Program-made: the position numbers and the translations under genes
NCBI RefSeq assembly: GCF_011682055.1
Contig: NZ_JAAQOM010000007.1
Location: 62,001-126,000, forward strand
DNA from: Telluria antibiotica
Lineage (GTDB): Bacteria > Pseudomonadota > Gammaproteobacteria > Burkholderiales > Burkholderiaceae_D
DNA length: 64,000 nt
Direction of reading: 5' to 3'
In this document: in pieces, positions 26,788 through 35,154 of the stretch
Layout: each line of letters opens with the position of its first letter
How positions within the stretch are numbered: the stretch's first letter is position 1
The notes under the pieces: generated by a model
Told to the model about the DNA's origin: nothing
Seen by the model: the letters and a program-made list of their open reading frames with translations, nothing else
The model's database searches: none

Positions 26788-28083
26788 TCACTCGTGACGC
26801 GTGCGTAAGGCCACGACCTGGGTGTCCGTGCTGCCGTTCGCCTGCAGGACGCACTGCAGCAACACCTCGAAGTCACCGATCGAGCCGTCGGGCCGCGTGG
26901 CCTGCCGCAGCACCGGCTCGATGTGAACAGGATTGACGAGGAATTCAATGGCCGCTTCCGTCCCGGCCGAGGTCGTCCCGCCCACGAGCAGGGCGCGTCC
27001 GTCGCCGCCCAGGCCGTGGGTGTAGGCAATGGTGGCGAAGCCGCGCTTGTGCGGATCGTCGATCTCGAATTCGTAGGTCGCTTGTTCCCCCGTCCGGGGA
27101 TGATCGTTACGGATCAGGAACTGGCCTGTATTGCGCGGATCCCAGTCGATATGGAAGTTCATCTGGGGGCGGAACAGTTCCCACCAGGGGTTGGCCTGGG
27201 CCACACCGCCGACGACGACGTTGGCCCGTTTCAGGTCGACCAGCGCAAGGTCGCGGGCAAAGCGCACGTGAAAACGCCCTGGTGCCGCCGTCGCGCGCTT
27301 GCCCAGTTCCGCAGCAAGTTGCACGGACGACATCCCCGTATAGCGTCGCGCGCGGAACTGAGCGACCCTGTCCGGTTCGGCCTGCACGGCGCCTTCTCCA
27401 ACCCGGCTGGCAAAATACTCGTCCTGCGTCACCGCTCGCCGCGTCTCCAGCTGATACAAGACCAAGCCGGTATCCGGCACGACGAACAGGGTATCCCGGT
27501 CGCCCGGCATGAGGGCTGCCCAGAACGCGGACGTGGCGGAGCCCGGCGCCGGACCGGTACGCCACGGGAACGCGAGGCCCGCCCAGGCGAGGAGCAGCAG
27601 CGCCCCGCCGCCTACGGCCAGGCCGAGACGGCGCCAGGGGCGGGACGGCGCCGCAGGTGCCAGCGCCTCCGCTCCCGCTAGCGCCGCCGGTTCCGGCACG
27701 GCGTCCGTTACCGGCTCCGGTGCCGCCGTCACGAAGACCGGTACATAAGCGCCTCGAGGAATCGCTATGCGCACGGGGTCCGCCAGGCCTTCGCCCGCAT
27801 AATACTGATCCAGGCGTTGGCGCAACAGGCGCGCGCTGGTGCGCACGATGGTGTCGTCGGCCGGATTGAAGTGCTCGGGTCGGTCGAACACGTTGACGCC
27901 GATATGTTGTTCACATAGCGTGTCTGCCTGGCCGTGCAGCGCGGCCAGGCAAACGTAGCGCAGGAATGACGTCATGCGGGCACTCTTGGCGAACGCCTGG
28001 CTGGCCAGGACCCGGGCCAGGGCGTCTTCGCAGGCATCCCGCGTGGGCGATGACGGCACCGTTGTCTCTTGATCAAGTGGCAC
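26788..28083 (-). CDS. Membrane-anchored one-component regulator-like protein
   Basis: A 431-residue protein starting at GTG 28083 behind GGGAG. Residues 15-117 form a cytoplasmic helical/winged domain with FLRYVCLAALHGQADTLCEQ, IGVNVFDRPEHFNPADDTIV and VRIAIPRGAYVPVF. This resembles the N-terminal domain of many acidobacterial transcriptional-activator-like proteins. One transmembrane helix follows (about 153-172), then a periplasmic domain of about 255 residues with no recognised family. The layout resembles ToxR/CadC-type regulators. Its position suggests it senses a periplasmic ligand and controls the receptor gene. Confidence 0.65.
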   Translation of the reverse strand: MPLDQETTVPSSPTRDACEDALARVLASQAFAKSARMTSFLRYVCLAALHGQADTLCEQHIGVNVFDRPEHFNPADDTIVRTSARLLRQRLDQYYAGEGLADPVRIAIPRGAYVPVFVTAAPEPVTDAVPEPAALAGAEALAPAAPSRPWRRLGLAVGGGALLLLAWAGLAFPWRTGPAPGSATSAFWAALMPGDRDTLFVVPDTGLVLYQLETRRAVTQDEYFASRVGEGAVQAEPDRVAQFRARRYTGMSSVQLAAELGKRATAAPGRFHVRFARDLALVDLKRANVVVGGVAQANPWWELFRPQMNFHIDWDPRNTGQFLIRNDHPRTGEQATYEFEIDDPHKRGFATIAYTHGLGGDGRALLVGGTTSAGTEAAIEFLVNPVHIEPVLRQATRPDGSIGDFEVLLQCVLQANGSTDTQVVALRTRHE

Positions 28084-28100
28084 CGGATTCTCCCAAATTG

Positions 28101-28155
28101 CAATCGATTGAAATATGACAGTTTAATATAGCTGTATGGCATTGTAATGACAATG
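28101..28155. promoter_or_regulatory. Palindromes in the divergent regulator / CoA-transferase promoter region
   Basis: Two perfect palindromes lie in this AT-rich 113-bp gap: CAATCGATTG (28101-28110) and CATTGT-AATG-ACAATG (28140-28155). Either could be a binding site for a regulator of the divergent genes. No consensus sigma-70 promoter can be assigned with confidence. Confidence 0.4.
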
Positions 28156-28196
28156 ACCGCCATCCCAGCGCAGACCGGGCAACGACAAGGATAAGC

Positions 28197-29408
28197 ATGA
28201 ACACAGCAAGCAAGAGCACGGACGCGCCGCTCAAGGGCGTGCGCGTCATCGAAATGGGCCAGCTGATCGCCGGCCCCTTCGCCGGCAAGACGCTCGGCGA
28301 TTTCGGCGCGGACGTCATCAAGATCGAGGCGCCCGACGGCGGCGACCCGCTGCGCAACTGGCGCATGATCAAGGAAGGCACCTCCGTCTGGTGGCAGGTC
28401 CAGTCGCGCAACAAGCGCTCGCTGGCGCTCGACCTGCGCAGCAGCGAAGGGCAGGACATCGCGCGCAAGCTCGTCGCGGAGGCCGACGTGCTGATCGAGA
28501 ATTTCCGTCCCGGCACGCTGGAAGGCTGGGGCATGGGCTGGGACGTGCTGTCGCAACTGAACCCCGGCCTCGTCATGCTGCGTATCTCCGGCTACGGCCA
28601 GACGGGCCCGTACCGCGACCTGCCGGGCTTCGGCATGATCGGCGAGGCGATGGGCGGCCTGCGCCACCTCACCGGCGAGCCGGGACGGGTGCCCGTGCGC
28701 TGCGGCGTGTCGATCGGCGACACGCTCGCGGCGCTGCACGGCGTGATCGGCATCCTCACCGCGCTGTACCACCGCAAGGTCAATGGCGGGCAGGGGCAGG
28801 TGATCGACGTCGCGCTGCACGAAGCCGTGTTCAACGTGATGGAAAGCCTGATCCCCGAATACAGCGCGTTCGGTGCCGTGCGCGAGCCGGGCGGCAGCGC
28901 CTTGCCGGGCATCGCGCCGTCGAATGCCTATCCTTGCCGCGACGGCGTCGTGCTCGTCGCCGGAAATGGCGACAGCATCTTCAAACGCCTGATGCATGCC
29001 ATCGGCCGGCCCGACCTGGCCGACGCGCCGGACCTGGCCAACAACGCGGGCCGCGTCGCGCGCGTGGACGAGATCGACGGCGCCATCGGCGCGTGGACGG
29101 CGACGCGCGGCGTGGTCGAGGTGCTCGACGCGCTCTCGCAGGCGCGCGTCCCGGCCGGCAAGGTCTACACGGCGCGCGACATCGCCGAGGACCCGCACTA
29201 CCGGGCGCGCGACATGATCCTCAAGCAGGCCACGCGCGACGGCTACGAGGTCGACGTGCCCGGCATCGTCCCCAAGCTGATGGGTACCCCGGGCGGCATC
29301 CGCTCGGCCGCGCCACATCTCGGCGAGGACACGGATGCCGTGCTGCGCGAGGTCGGCCTCGGCGCGGAGCAGATCGCGGTGCTGCGCGCACGCGGCATCG
29401 TCGCGTGA
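28197..29408 (+). CDS. CaiB/BaiF family CoA-transferase (class III)
   Basis: A 403-residue protein with the family landmarks VIEMGQLIAGPFAGKTLGDF (residues 15-34), GADVIKIEAPDGGDPLRNW and ADVLIENFRPGTLEGWGM. These enzymes move CoA between carboxylic acids. In the stretch GPYRDLPGFGMIGEAMGG the position that holds the nucleophilic Asp in characterised members (GFD or GYD) is Gly, a variant shared by a subgroup of annotated homologues as far as can be recalled. The substrate cannot be assigned. It is divergent from the regulator gene. Confidence 0.88.
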   Translation: MNTASKSTDAPLKGVRVIEMGQLIAGPFAGKTLGDFGADVIKIEAPDGGDPLRNWRMIKEGTSVWWQVQSRNKRSLALDLRSSEGQDIARKLVAEADVLIENFRPGTLEGWGMGWDVLSQLNPGLVMLRISGYGQTGPYRDLPGFGMIGEAMGGLRHLTGEPGRVPVRCGVSIGDTLAALHGVIGILTALYHRKVNGGQGQVIDVALHEAVFNVMESLIPEYSAFGAVREPGGSALPGIAPSNAYPCRDGVVLVAGNGDSIFKRLMHAIGRPDLADAPDLANNAGRVARVDEIDGAIGAWTATRGVVEVLDALSQARVPAGKVYTARDIAEDPHYRARDMILKQATRDGYEVDVPGIVPKLMGTPGGIRSAAPHLGEDTDAVLREVGLGAEQIAVLRARGIVA

Positions 29409-29512
29409 CCCATGCGACAAGGAATCATTACATTGTGCTGGCGCACGGCGACGCGTGTGTTGGCGCCGCCCCGGATGCGCTACAGTGACAGGATGTCATG
29501 ACAGGAGCGATC

Positions 29513-31033
29513 ATGGAATGCGAAATCAAACTGACGGTCGACGCGGCCAGTGTCTCCCGGCTGAAGAAATCGGCCGTGCTGCGCGAGCACGCCGTGTCCA
29601 GGCCGCGCGAAGAGGAACACGTCGACCGGTATTTCGACACCGGCGCCTTCGACTTGTGGAAGCACGGTTTCGCCCTGCGCGTGCGCAGCGCCGGCGAGCG
29701 CCACGTGCAGACCTTGAAGGGCGGCGGCAGCGCCGTGGCGGGCCTGCACCGGCGCACGGAACTGGAAGCGGAGATACCGTCCGAGACGCCCGACCCGGAC
29801 CTGTTCGGCAAGCAGCTGCGCGCAGCGCTGCCCGACCTGGCGCACAGCGTCGACGGCAGCGCGCTCGCCACGGAACCCGTCTTCGTCAACCGCACGAAGC
29901 GCACGACGTGGATGCTCGCGCTGCCGGACGGCACCCACGTCGAATGCGCGCTCGACGTCGGCGAGCTGCAGCATGGCGAACGCACGACACCGGTGCGCGA
30001 GCTTGAGCTCGAAGTCAAGGACGGCGATCCCGCCTGCCTGTACGACCTGGCGCGGCGGGTGCACGAGGCGATGCCCGTGCGCATCGAGAACGTCAGCAAG
30101 GCCGAGCGCGGCTATGCGATGGCCACCGAGGACAAGGCGCATGCCGTCAAGGCCACGCCCGTCAAGGTGAAGCGCAAGGCCACCCTGGGCGATGCACTGG
30201 GCGACATCCTGCTCAACTGCCTGCAACAAATGCAGGCCAACGAGCCGGGCGTCATGGCGGGCGACGTCGAGAGCCTGCACCAGATGCGCGTGGGCCTGCG
30301 CCGCCTGCGCGCGGCCCAGGCAATGGTGCGCGACGTCGTGCAGTTGCCGGAGCCGCTCGTCGAGGACATCGAATGGCTCGCGGCCGAACTGGGCGATGCG
30401 CGTAACTGGGACGTGTTCCTCGACGCCGTGCTGCCCGGCCTGCCGCTGACGGAGGCGCAGAAACCGTCGCTCGCACGCGTGGAAGTCGCGGCGCGCGAGG
30501 AGGCGGAGCGGCACCGGGCGCGCGTGCGGTCGGCCATCGGTAGTCCGCGCTACACCACCTTGATGCTGGCGCTGGGCGGCTGGGTCGCGGGCAAGGGCTG
30601 GCAGCACACGACGCTGCCGGCCGATCCGCTCGATGGCAAGATCGCGCGGGCCGCGCCGATGCTCGTGCGCGAGGCCAGCGCGCGCGTGCGCAAGCGCGCC
30701 CGCGGCTACGACCTGAAGCGGCCGGAATGCCTGCACAAGATACGCATCGCGGCCAAGAAGGAACGCTATGCGCGCGAATTCTTCACCGCGCTGTCGCACG
30801 ACCGCAAGACAACGCAGCGCCACGACCTGCTGGCCGACATGCAGGACGAGCTGGGCGCGATCAACGACGCCTTCGTCGCGCGCGACCTGGTCGCGCAATT
30901 GCGTGACAAGGTGCCGCAGGAGGCCGGGCTGCTCGGCTTCATCGAAGGCGTGCTGGTCGCGCGCGCGGAAGACGCGATGCCGCGCGCGCGCCGGCACGTG
31001 AAGAACCGGCTGCGCGCGAAGGCGGGTTTCTGA
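29513..31033 (+). CDS. CYTH and CHAD domain protein (inorganic triphosphatase-like)
   Basis: A 506-residue two-domain protein. The CYTH domain (residues 1-200) begins with ECEIKLTVD, equivalent to the ExExK tunnel motif, and contains YFDTGAFDLWKHGFALRVR and LKGGG. The CHAD domain (about 225-500) is a helical, basic region with ESLHQMRVGLRRLRAA and CLHKIRIAAKKERYA, whose conserved His residues bind polyphosphate. Together they resemble E. coli YgiF, a triphosphatase. ATG 29513 is preferred over 29498 because AGGAG lies just upstream and MECEIK is the family start. It converges on the O-methyltransferase, with one base between the stops. Confidence 0.92.
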   Translation: MECEIKLTVDAASVSRLKKSAVLREHAVSRPREEEHVDRYFDTGAFDLWKHGFALRVRSAGERHVQTLKGGGSAVAGLHRRTELEAEIPSETPDPDLFGKQLRAALPDLAHSVDGSALATEPVFVNRTKRTTWMLALPDGTHVECALDVGELQHGERTTPVRELELEVKDGDPACLYDLARRVHEAMPVRIENVSKAERGYAMATEDKAHAVKATPVKVKRKATLGDALGDILLNCLQQMQANEPGVMAGDVESLHQMRVGLRRLRAAQAMVRDVVQLPEPLVEDIEWLAAELGDARNWDVFLDAVLPGLPLTEAQKPSLARVEVAAREEAERHRARVRSAIGSPRYTTLMLALGGWVAGKGWQHTTLPADPLDGKIARAAPMLVREASARVRKRARGYDLKRPECLHKIRIAAKKERYAREFFTALSHDRKTTQRHDLLADMQDELGAINDAFVARDLVAQLRDKVPQEAGLLGFIEGVLVARAEDAMPRARRHVKNRLRAKAGF

Positions 31034-31034
31034 C

Positions 31035-31619
31035 TCAGGCCTTCACGGCCAGGAATTCGCCTTTCCCCACCGGCACGAGGCTCGTCGTGAAGCCGGCGTC
31101 GGCGCGCACGGCGGCCGTGAACGCGGCCATCTCCTCTGCGTGCGACGTCGCGTTGTCGACGACGAGCAGGCCGCCCGGACGCAGCACGCGCCGGATGTCC
31201 GGCCACCAGTCCAGGTAGGCGCTGCGCTTCGAGTCGAGGAACAGCAGGTCGAACGATGCGTCGAACAGCCTGTCCAGCATGGCACCGGCATCGCCTTCGA
31301 GCAGCGTGATGCGCGTGTCCAGGCCCGCGCGCGCGAAGTTGGCGCGGGCCATTTCGATTTTTTCGTGTGCCAGCTCGATCGTCGTGACAGCGCCGTCGAC
31401 GGGTGCGGCGGCGTCGGCCAGCCACAGGGTCGAATAGCCGTTCGACGTGCCGATTTCGAGGATGCGGCGCGCGCCCGTGGCCTTGACCAGCACGGCGAGG
31501 AATTCGCCCGTGTCGGGCGTGATGTTGAGCATGCGCGTGGCGGCGTTGGCGGGGTCGCCGTCGTGCGCGTCGCCGAAGGCGGCCAGTTCGTCGAGCAGCG
31601 TCGTGAGATGCGGATTCAA
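31035..31619 (-). CDS. Class I SAM-dependent O-methyltransferase
   Basis: A 194-residue methyltransferase. The SAM loop is RILEIGTSNGYSTLWLADA (about residues 52-70), an acidic ribose-binding residue lies in TTIELAHEKIEMAR, and the metal-binding region is LLFLDSKRSAYLDWW. It resembles small catechol/caffeoyl-type O-methyltransferases. The substrate is not known. There is no obvious partner gene. Confidence 0.85.
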   Translation of the reverse strand: MNPHLTTLLDELAAFGDAHDGDPANAATRMLNITPDTGEFLAVLVKATGARRILEIGTSNGYSTLWLADAAAPVDGAVTTIELAHEKIEMARANFARAGLDTRITLLEGDAGAMLDRLFDASFDLLFLDSKRSAYLDWWPDIRRVLRPGGLLVVDNATSHAEEMAAFTAAVRADAGFTTSLVPVGKGEFLAVKA

Positions 31620-31711
31620 GACAATCTCCTGTCGTGGGCAGTCGTGATGGGGTTCGCGGGATATCGTGCCACAACGGCGCCGCGTCTGCCGGCCGCCGAT
31701 TCCCGGCGCGC

Positions 31712-31747
31712 AAAAACGCCGCTCCCGCGCAGGCGGAAACGGCGTTT
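31712..31747 (-). terminator. Rho-independent terminator of the S41 peptidase gene
   Basis: AAACGCCG (31714-31721) and CGGCGTTT (31740-31747) form a perfect 8-bp stem. On the minus strand the stem is followed by TTTTT, placing it about 150 bp after the peptidase stop. The rest of the 273-bp gap shows no gene. Confidence 0.65.
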
Positions 31748-31892
31748 CGAATTGGTGCCGGTATGTTTCCCGACCGCCGGCGCCGGTAGGGCGGCCGTGC
31801 CGCCTGTGCTCTCTTCCCTGGGAGCGCTGCGTATTCTGACGGCCGATTATGACGCGGGTTTGACCGCCATGTGACGGCTCGGTGACGGCCCG

Positions 31893-33275
31893 TTACGGCG
31901 CGCTGGCGGCCACCGCGGCGTGCTCCCAGCGGCGCAGCAGGCCGGCGAGCGTCGACGTGCGCTTGTCCTCGGGCGAGAGGACGGCGACCGCGGCCTGCAG
32001 CGCCTTGTCGGTGCCCGTGCCGAACGTACGCGTCGATTCCACCGGCGTGCGCTGCGCGTCGGCCGGCGCGTCGGCAGGTTCCGTCGCGGGCAGGTGCCGC
32101 GCCAGGTCCGCTTCGCGCAGCAGCAGCTCGTCGTTCGCGGCGGCGGCAGGCGCCACGACGACGTCGGGCATGATGCCGCGCGCCTGGATCTCGTGGCCGG
32201 CCGGCGTGGAATAGCGCGCCACGGTGAACTTGATGCCGGTGTCGCCATCGAGCGGGACGACGGACTGGATCGATCCTTTGCCGAACGTGCGCGTGCCGAT
32301 CACGGTGGCGCGGTGGTGGTCCTGCAGCGCGCCCGTGACCAGTTCCGCGGCCGAGGCGGACGAGCCGTTCACGAGCACCGCCAGCGGCACCGTGCGCGTC
32401 CACGCGGGCAGGCCGTCCAGCACGTCGGGCTGGCCAGGCTGGCGGTAGTAGCGCGCGTCGACGGTGACGGTGGCGTTGGCGCCCCCGACGCGCCCGCGCG
32501 CCGAGAACAGGGCGGTGCCCGGCGGCAGGAAGGCGCCGGCGACGGCCACGCCGGCCGCCACGAGTCCGCCCGGATCGTTGCGCAAGTCGAGGATCAGGCC
32601 GCGCGGCGCGTCCTTGCCGTCCAGGCGCTTGAGCGCCGCGGCGAGGTCGGCCGGCGTGGCGCCGCCGAACTCCGCGACGCGGATCCAGGCCAGGCCGGGC
32701 GCCGCCATGCGCACGTGCACCGTGTCGTTGTGCAGTTCGGCGCGCGTGAGGCGCAGCGTCTCGACCTTGTCGCCGCGGGCGATGCCGATGGCGACGATCG
32801 TGCCCGCTGCGCCGTGCATGCGCCGCGCGACGTCGTCGTACGCGAGCCCGGCGACGGGCGTGCCGTCGACGGCGGCGATCACGTCGCCCGGACGGATGCC
32901 GGCACGTGCGGCCGGGCTGCCGTCGCTGGCGGCCACGACGCGCAGCCGGTCGCGATCGCTTTCGACCTCGATGCCGATGCCCACGTAATCCACGCTGTTC
33001 TCGCGCACGACGTCGCGCATGGCGTCCTTGTCCAGGTAGCGCGAGTGCGCGTCCAGCGCGGCCAGCATGCCGGACAGGGCACCGTCGAACAGCGTCTTGT
33101 CGTCCACGTCGCCCACGTAGTTCTGCTTGACCAGGGCGTAGGCCGCCAGCAGCCGTTCCATGTCGGCCTGCGGCACCGTCAGGGCCGGTGCGGCGGGGGC
33201 CGTGTCGGCCGCATCGACGGCGGGTACGCCGGCGAGGAGCAGGGCGCCGAGGAGGGCGAATGCGATGGGTTTCAT
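31893..33275 (-). CDS. S41 family (C-terminal processing) serine peptidase
   Basis: A 460-residue exported protease. The signal peptide MKPIAFALLGALLLAGVPAV has its cleavage near VDA-AD. A PDZ domain follows at about 105-190 (VDYVGIGIEVE and GIRPGDVIAAVDGTPVAGL). The peptidase core has LILDLRNDPGGL, the nucleophile Ser in VNGSSASAAELVTGAL, and the base Lys in TFGKGSIQSV. It cleaves proteins in the periplasm, often with a preference for C-terminal tails. The start is fixed by AAAGGA and the signal peptide. It is divergent from a Tat-exported acid phosphatase, with a set of phased direct repeats between them. Confidence 0.93.
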   Translation of the reverse strand: MKPIAFALLGALLLAGVPAVDAADTAPAAPALTVPQADMERLLAAYALVKQNYVGDVDDKTLFDGALSGMLAALDAHSRYLDKDAMRDVVRENSVDYVGIGIEVESDRDRLRVVAASDGSPAARAGIRPGDVIAAVDGTPVAGLAYDDVARRMHGAAGTIVAIGIARGDKVETLRLTRAELHNDTVHVRMAAPGLAWIRVAEFGGATPADLAAALKRLDGKDAPRGLILDLRNDPGGLVAAGVAVAGAFLPPGTALFSARGRVGGANATVTVDARYYRQPGQPDVLDGLPAWTRTVPLAVLVNGSSASAAELVTGALQDHHRATVIGTRTFGKGSIQSVVPLDGDTGIKFTVARYSTPAGHEIQARGIMPDVVVAPAAAANDELLLREADLARHLPATEPADAPADAQRTPVESTRTFGTGTDKALQAAVAVLSPEDKRTSTLAGLLRRWEHAAVAASAP

Positions 33276-33320
33276 GGGGTCCTTTCGTGATGCGTCCACG
33301 GCATTCTGGCTTGCGAAGGT

Positions 33321-33357
33321 GTTAAGCGCGGTTAAACGGGGGTAAATCGGCGTTAAG
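33321..33357. promoter_or_regulatory. Phased GTTAA direct repeats between divergent genes
   Basis: GTTAAG (33321), GTTAAA (33331), GTAAAT (33342) and GTTAAG (33352) recur at 10, 11 and 10 bp, one per helical turn, all in the same orientation. Such in-phase direct repeats are typical binding sites for OmpR-family response regulators; the TTAAG-N5-TTAAA pair resembles the PmrA/QseB type. They sit 46 bp upstream of the peptidase start and 110 bp upstream of the acid phosphatase start. Confidence 0.55.
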
Positions 33358-33466
33358 AAGTTGTAAGCAGCCGTCTTGACGGGGCCTTCTTCTTTTCCCA
33401 ATGGCAAAAAAGACTGATAATCGGTGCTTTGCGGCCGCCGGCCGCCGGCCGCCACGGGAGAACGCC

Positions 33467-35140
33467 ATGCAGGACCACGACGACGATCGCGCACACGACC
33501 AGGAAGACCAGCCCGCCAGCCCCGCGCGCCGCCGCATCTTCCAGGCCGCCGCGGCCGTGGGCCTGTCCGCGTCGGTGGCGTCGCCGCTGCCGGCCGCCGC
33601 GGCGGCCCCGAACGCGAAGAAGCCGGTGGCCGGCTCGCTGGACGGCAAGCTGAAGGCGCACGTGAAGAACGTCGTCGTCATCTTTCTGGAGAACCGCAGC
33701 TTCAACAACCTGTTCGCCGACTTCCCGGGCCTCGCGCAGCCGCTGTCCGCGCTGCCGCCCGAGGCCGCCCGCCAGAAGGATCGCGACGGCAGCGTGCTGC
33801 CGGAACTGCCGAAGATCTGGGGCGGCATGGTGCCGGCGCGCCAGAACATCGGCGGCAAGGATTACCTGATCAAGGAAGACGACGTCCAGCACCTGCCGAA
33901 CGCGCCGTTCAAGCTGACGGATGCGGCGGGCCAGCCGCTGCCGGAAGCGATCATCACGCGCGACCTGTGGCACCTGTTCTACCAGAACCAGATGCAGATC
34001 AACGGCGGCAGGAACGATGGATTCGCCGCGTGGGCCGACAGCGGCGCGCTGACGATGGGGCGCTACGGCGAGACGTCGAAGAACCTCGGGCTGTGGCAGA
34101 TCGCCCGCGAATTCACGCTGTGCGACAATTTCTTCATGGGCGCGTTCGGCGGGTCCTATTTGAACCACCAGTTCCTGATCAGCGGCCGCGTGCCGGAGTT
34201 CCTCGACGCGGCGTCCACGCCGGCCGCAAAGAAGATCGCCGTGCTGGAAGACGGCCCGACGGGGTGCCGCCTCGCCCTCGCTCCCGATTCGCCGAAGTCG
34301 GCGCTGGACGGCAAGCCCGTGTTCGTCAACAACGGCACCATCACGCCGGACGGCTACGCGGTCAACACGATGGCGCCGCCGTACCAGCCGAGCTGGGTGA
34401 AGCCGGCGCCGGGCGGCGACGCGCACCTGGCCGACCCGCAGGACCCTGCCGTGCTGCCGCCGCAGACGTATCGCACGATCGGCGACCTGCTGTCCGAAAA
34501 GGGCGTCAGCTGGGCGTGGTATGCGGGCGCGTGGCAGGCGGCGCTGGACGGCCGCGGCGAAGGCGCGCGCCCGAACTTCCAGTTTCACCACCAGCCCTTC
34601 AACTACTTCAAGCAGTACGGGCCGGGCACCGCGGCGCGCGCCGCGCACCTGCGCGACGGCGGCCTGGGCGACAGCCCCATCTCGAACAAATTCATCGCCG
34701 ACGCCATCGCGGGCAAGCTGCCCGCGGTGACGTTCTACAAGCCGCAGGGGAACCTGAATCTGCACGCGGGTTACTCGGACGTTGAATCGGGCGACGCGCA
34801 CGTGGCCAACGTGATCGAGCACCTCAAGAAGTCGCCGCAGTGGAAGGACATGGTCGTCGTCATCGCGTTCGACGAGAACGGCGGCTGGTGGGACCACGTG
34901 GCGCCGCCGCAGGGCGACCGCTGGGGGCCCGGCTCGCGCATTCCGGCCATCGTCGTGTCGCCGTACGCGAAGAAGGGCGCCGTCGACCACAATTTCTACG
35001 ACACGACGTCGATCCTGCGCTTCATCACGCGCCTGCACGGCCTGCCGCTGCTGGAAGGCCTGGCCGCGCGCAATGCGGCGTTCGCGGCGCGCGGGGCGCG
35101 TCCGCCGGGCGATCTGACGGGGGCGCTGAGTTTCCGCTGA
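33467..35140 (+). CDS. Tat-exported acid phosphatase, phosphoesterase family (AcpA/phospholipase C-like)
   Basis: A 557-residue protein. The N-terminus contains ASPARRRIFQAAAAVGLSAS, a twin-arginine signal. The phosphoesterase core shows VVVIFLENRSFNNLF, the family mark with its metal-binding Glu-Asn (about residue 50), FMGAFGGSYLNHQFLISG, VIAFDENGGWWDHVAPP and YDTTSILRFITRLHG. It is probably a periplasmic acid phosphatase releasing phosphate from organic esters; phospholipase activity is an alternative. ATG 33467 with GGGAG upstream is chosen over 33401, since the extra residues would precede the Tat signal. Confidence 0.9.
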   Translation: MQDHDDDRAHDQEDQPASPARRRIFQAAAAVGLSASVASPLPAAAAAPNAKKPVAGSLDGKLKAHVKNVVVIFLENRSFNNLFADFPGLAQPLSALPPEAARQKDRDGSVLPELPKIWGGMVPARQNIGGKDYLIKEDDVQHLPNAPFKLTDAAGQPLPEAIITRDLWHLFYQNQMQINGGRNDGFAAWADSGALTMGRYGETSKNLGLWQIAREFTLCDNFFMGAFGGSYLNHQFLISGRVPEFLDAASTPAAKKIAVLEDGPTGCRLALAPDSPKSALDGKPVFVNNGTITPDGYAVNTMAPPYQPSWVKPAPGGDAHLADPQDPAVLPPQTYRTIGDLLSEKGVSWAWYAGAWQAALDGRGEGARPNFQFHHQPFNYFKQYGPGTAARAAHLRDGGLGDSPISNKFIADAIAGKLPAVTFYKPQGNLNLHAGYSDVESGDAHVANVIEHLKKSPQWKDMVVVIAFDENGGWWDHVAPPQGDRWGPGSRIPAIVVSPYAKKGAVDHNFYDTTSILRFITRLHGLPLLEGLAARNAAFAARGARPPGDLTGALSFR

Positions 35141-35154
35141 CGGCCGCGTGAGCC

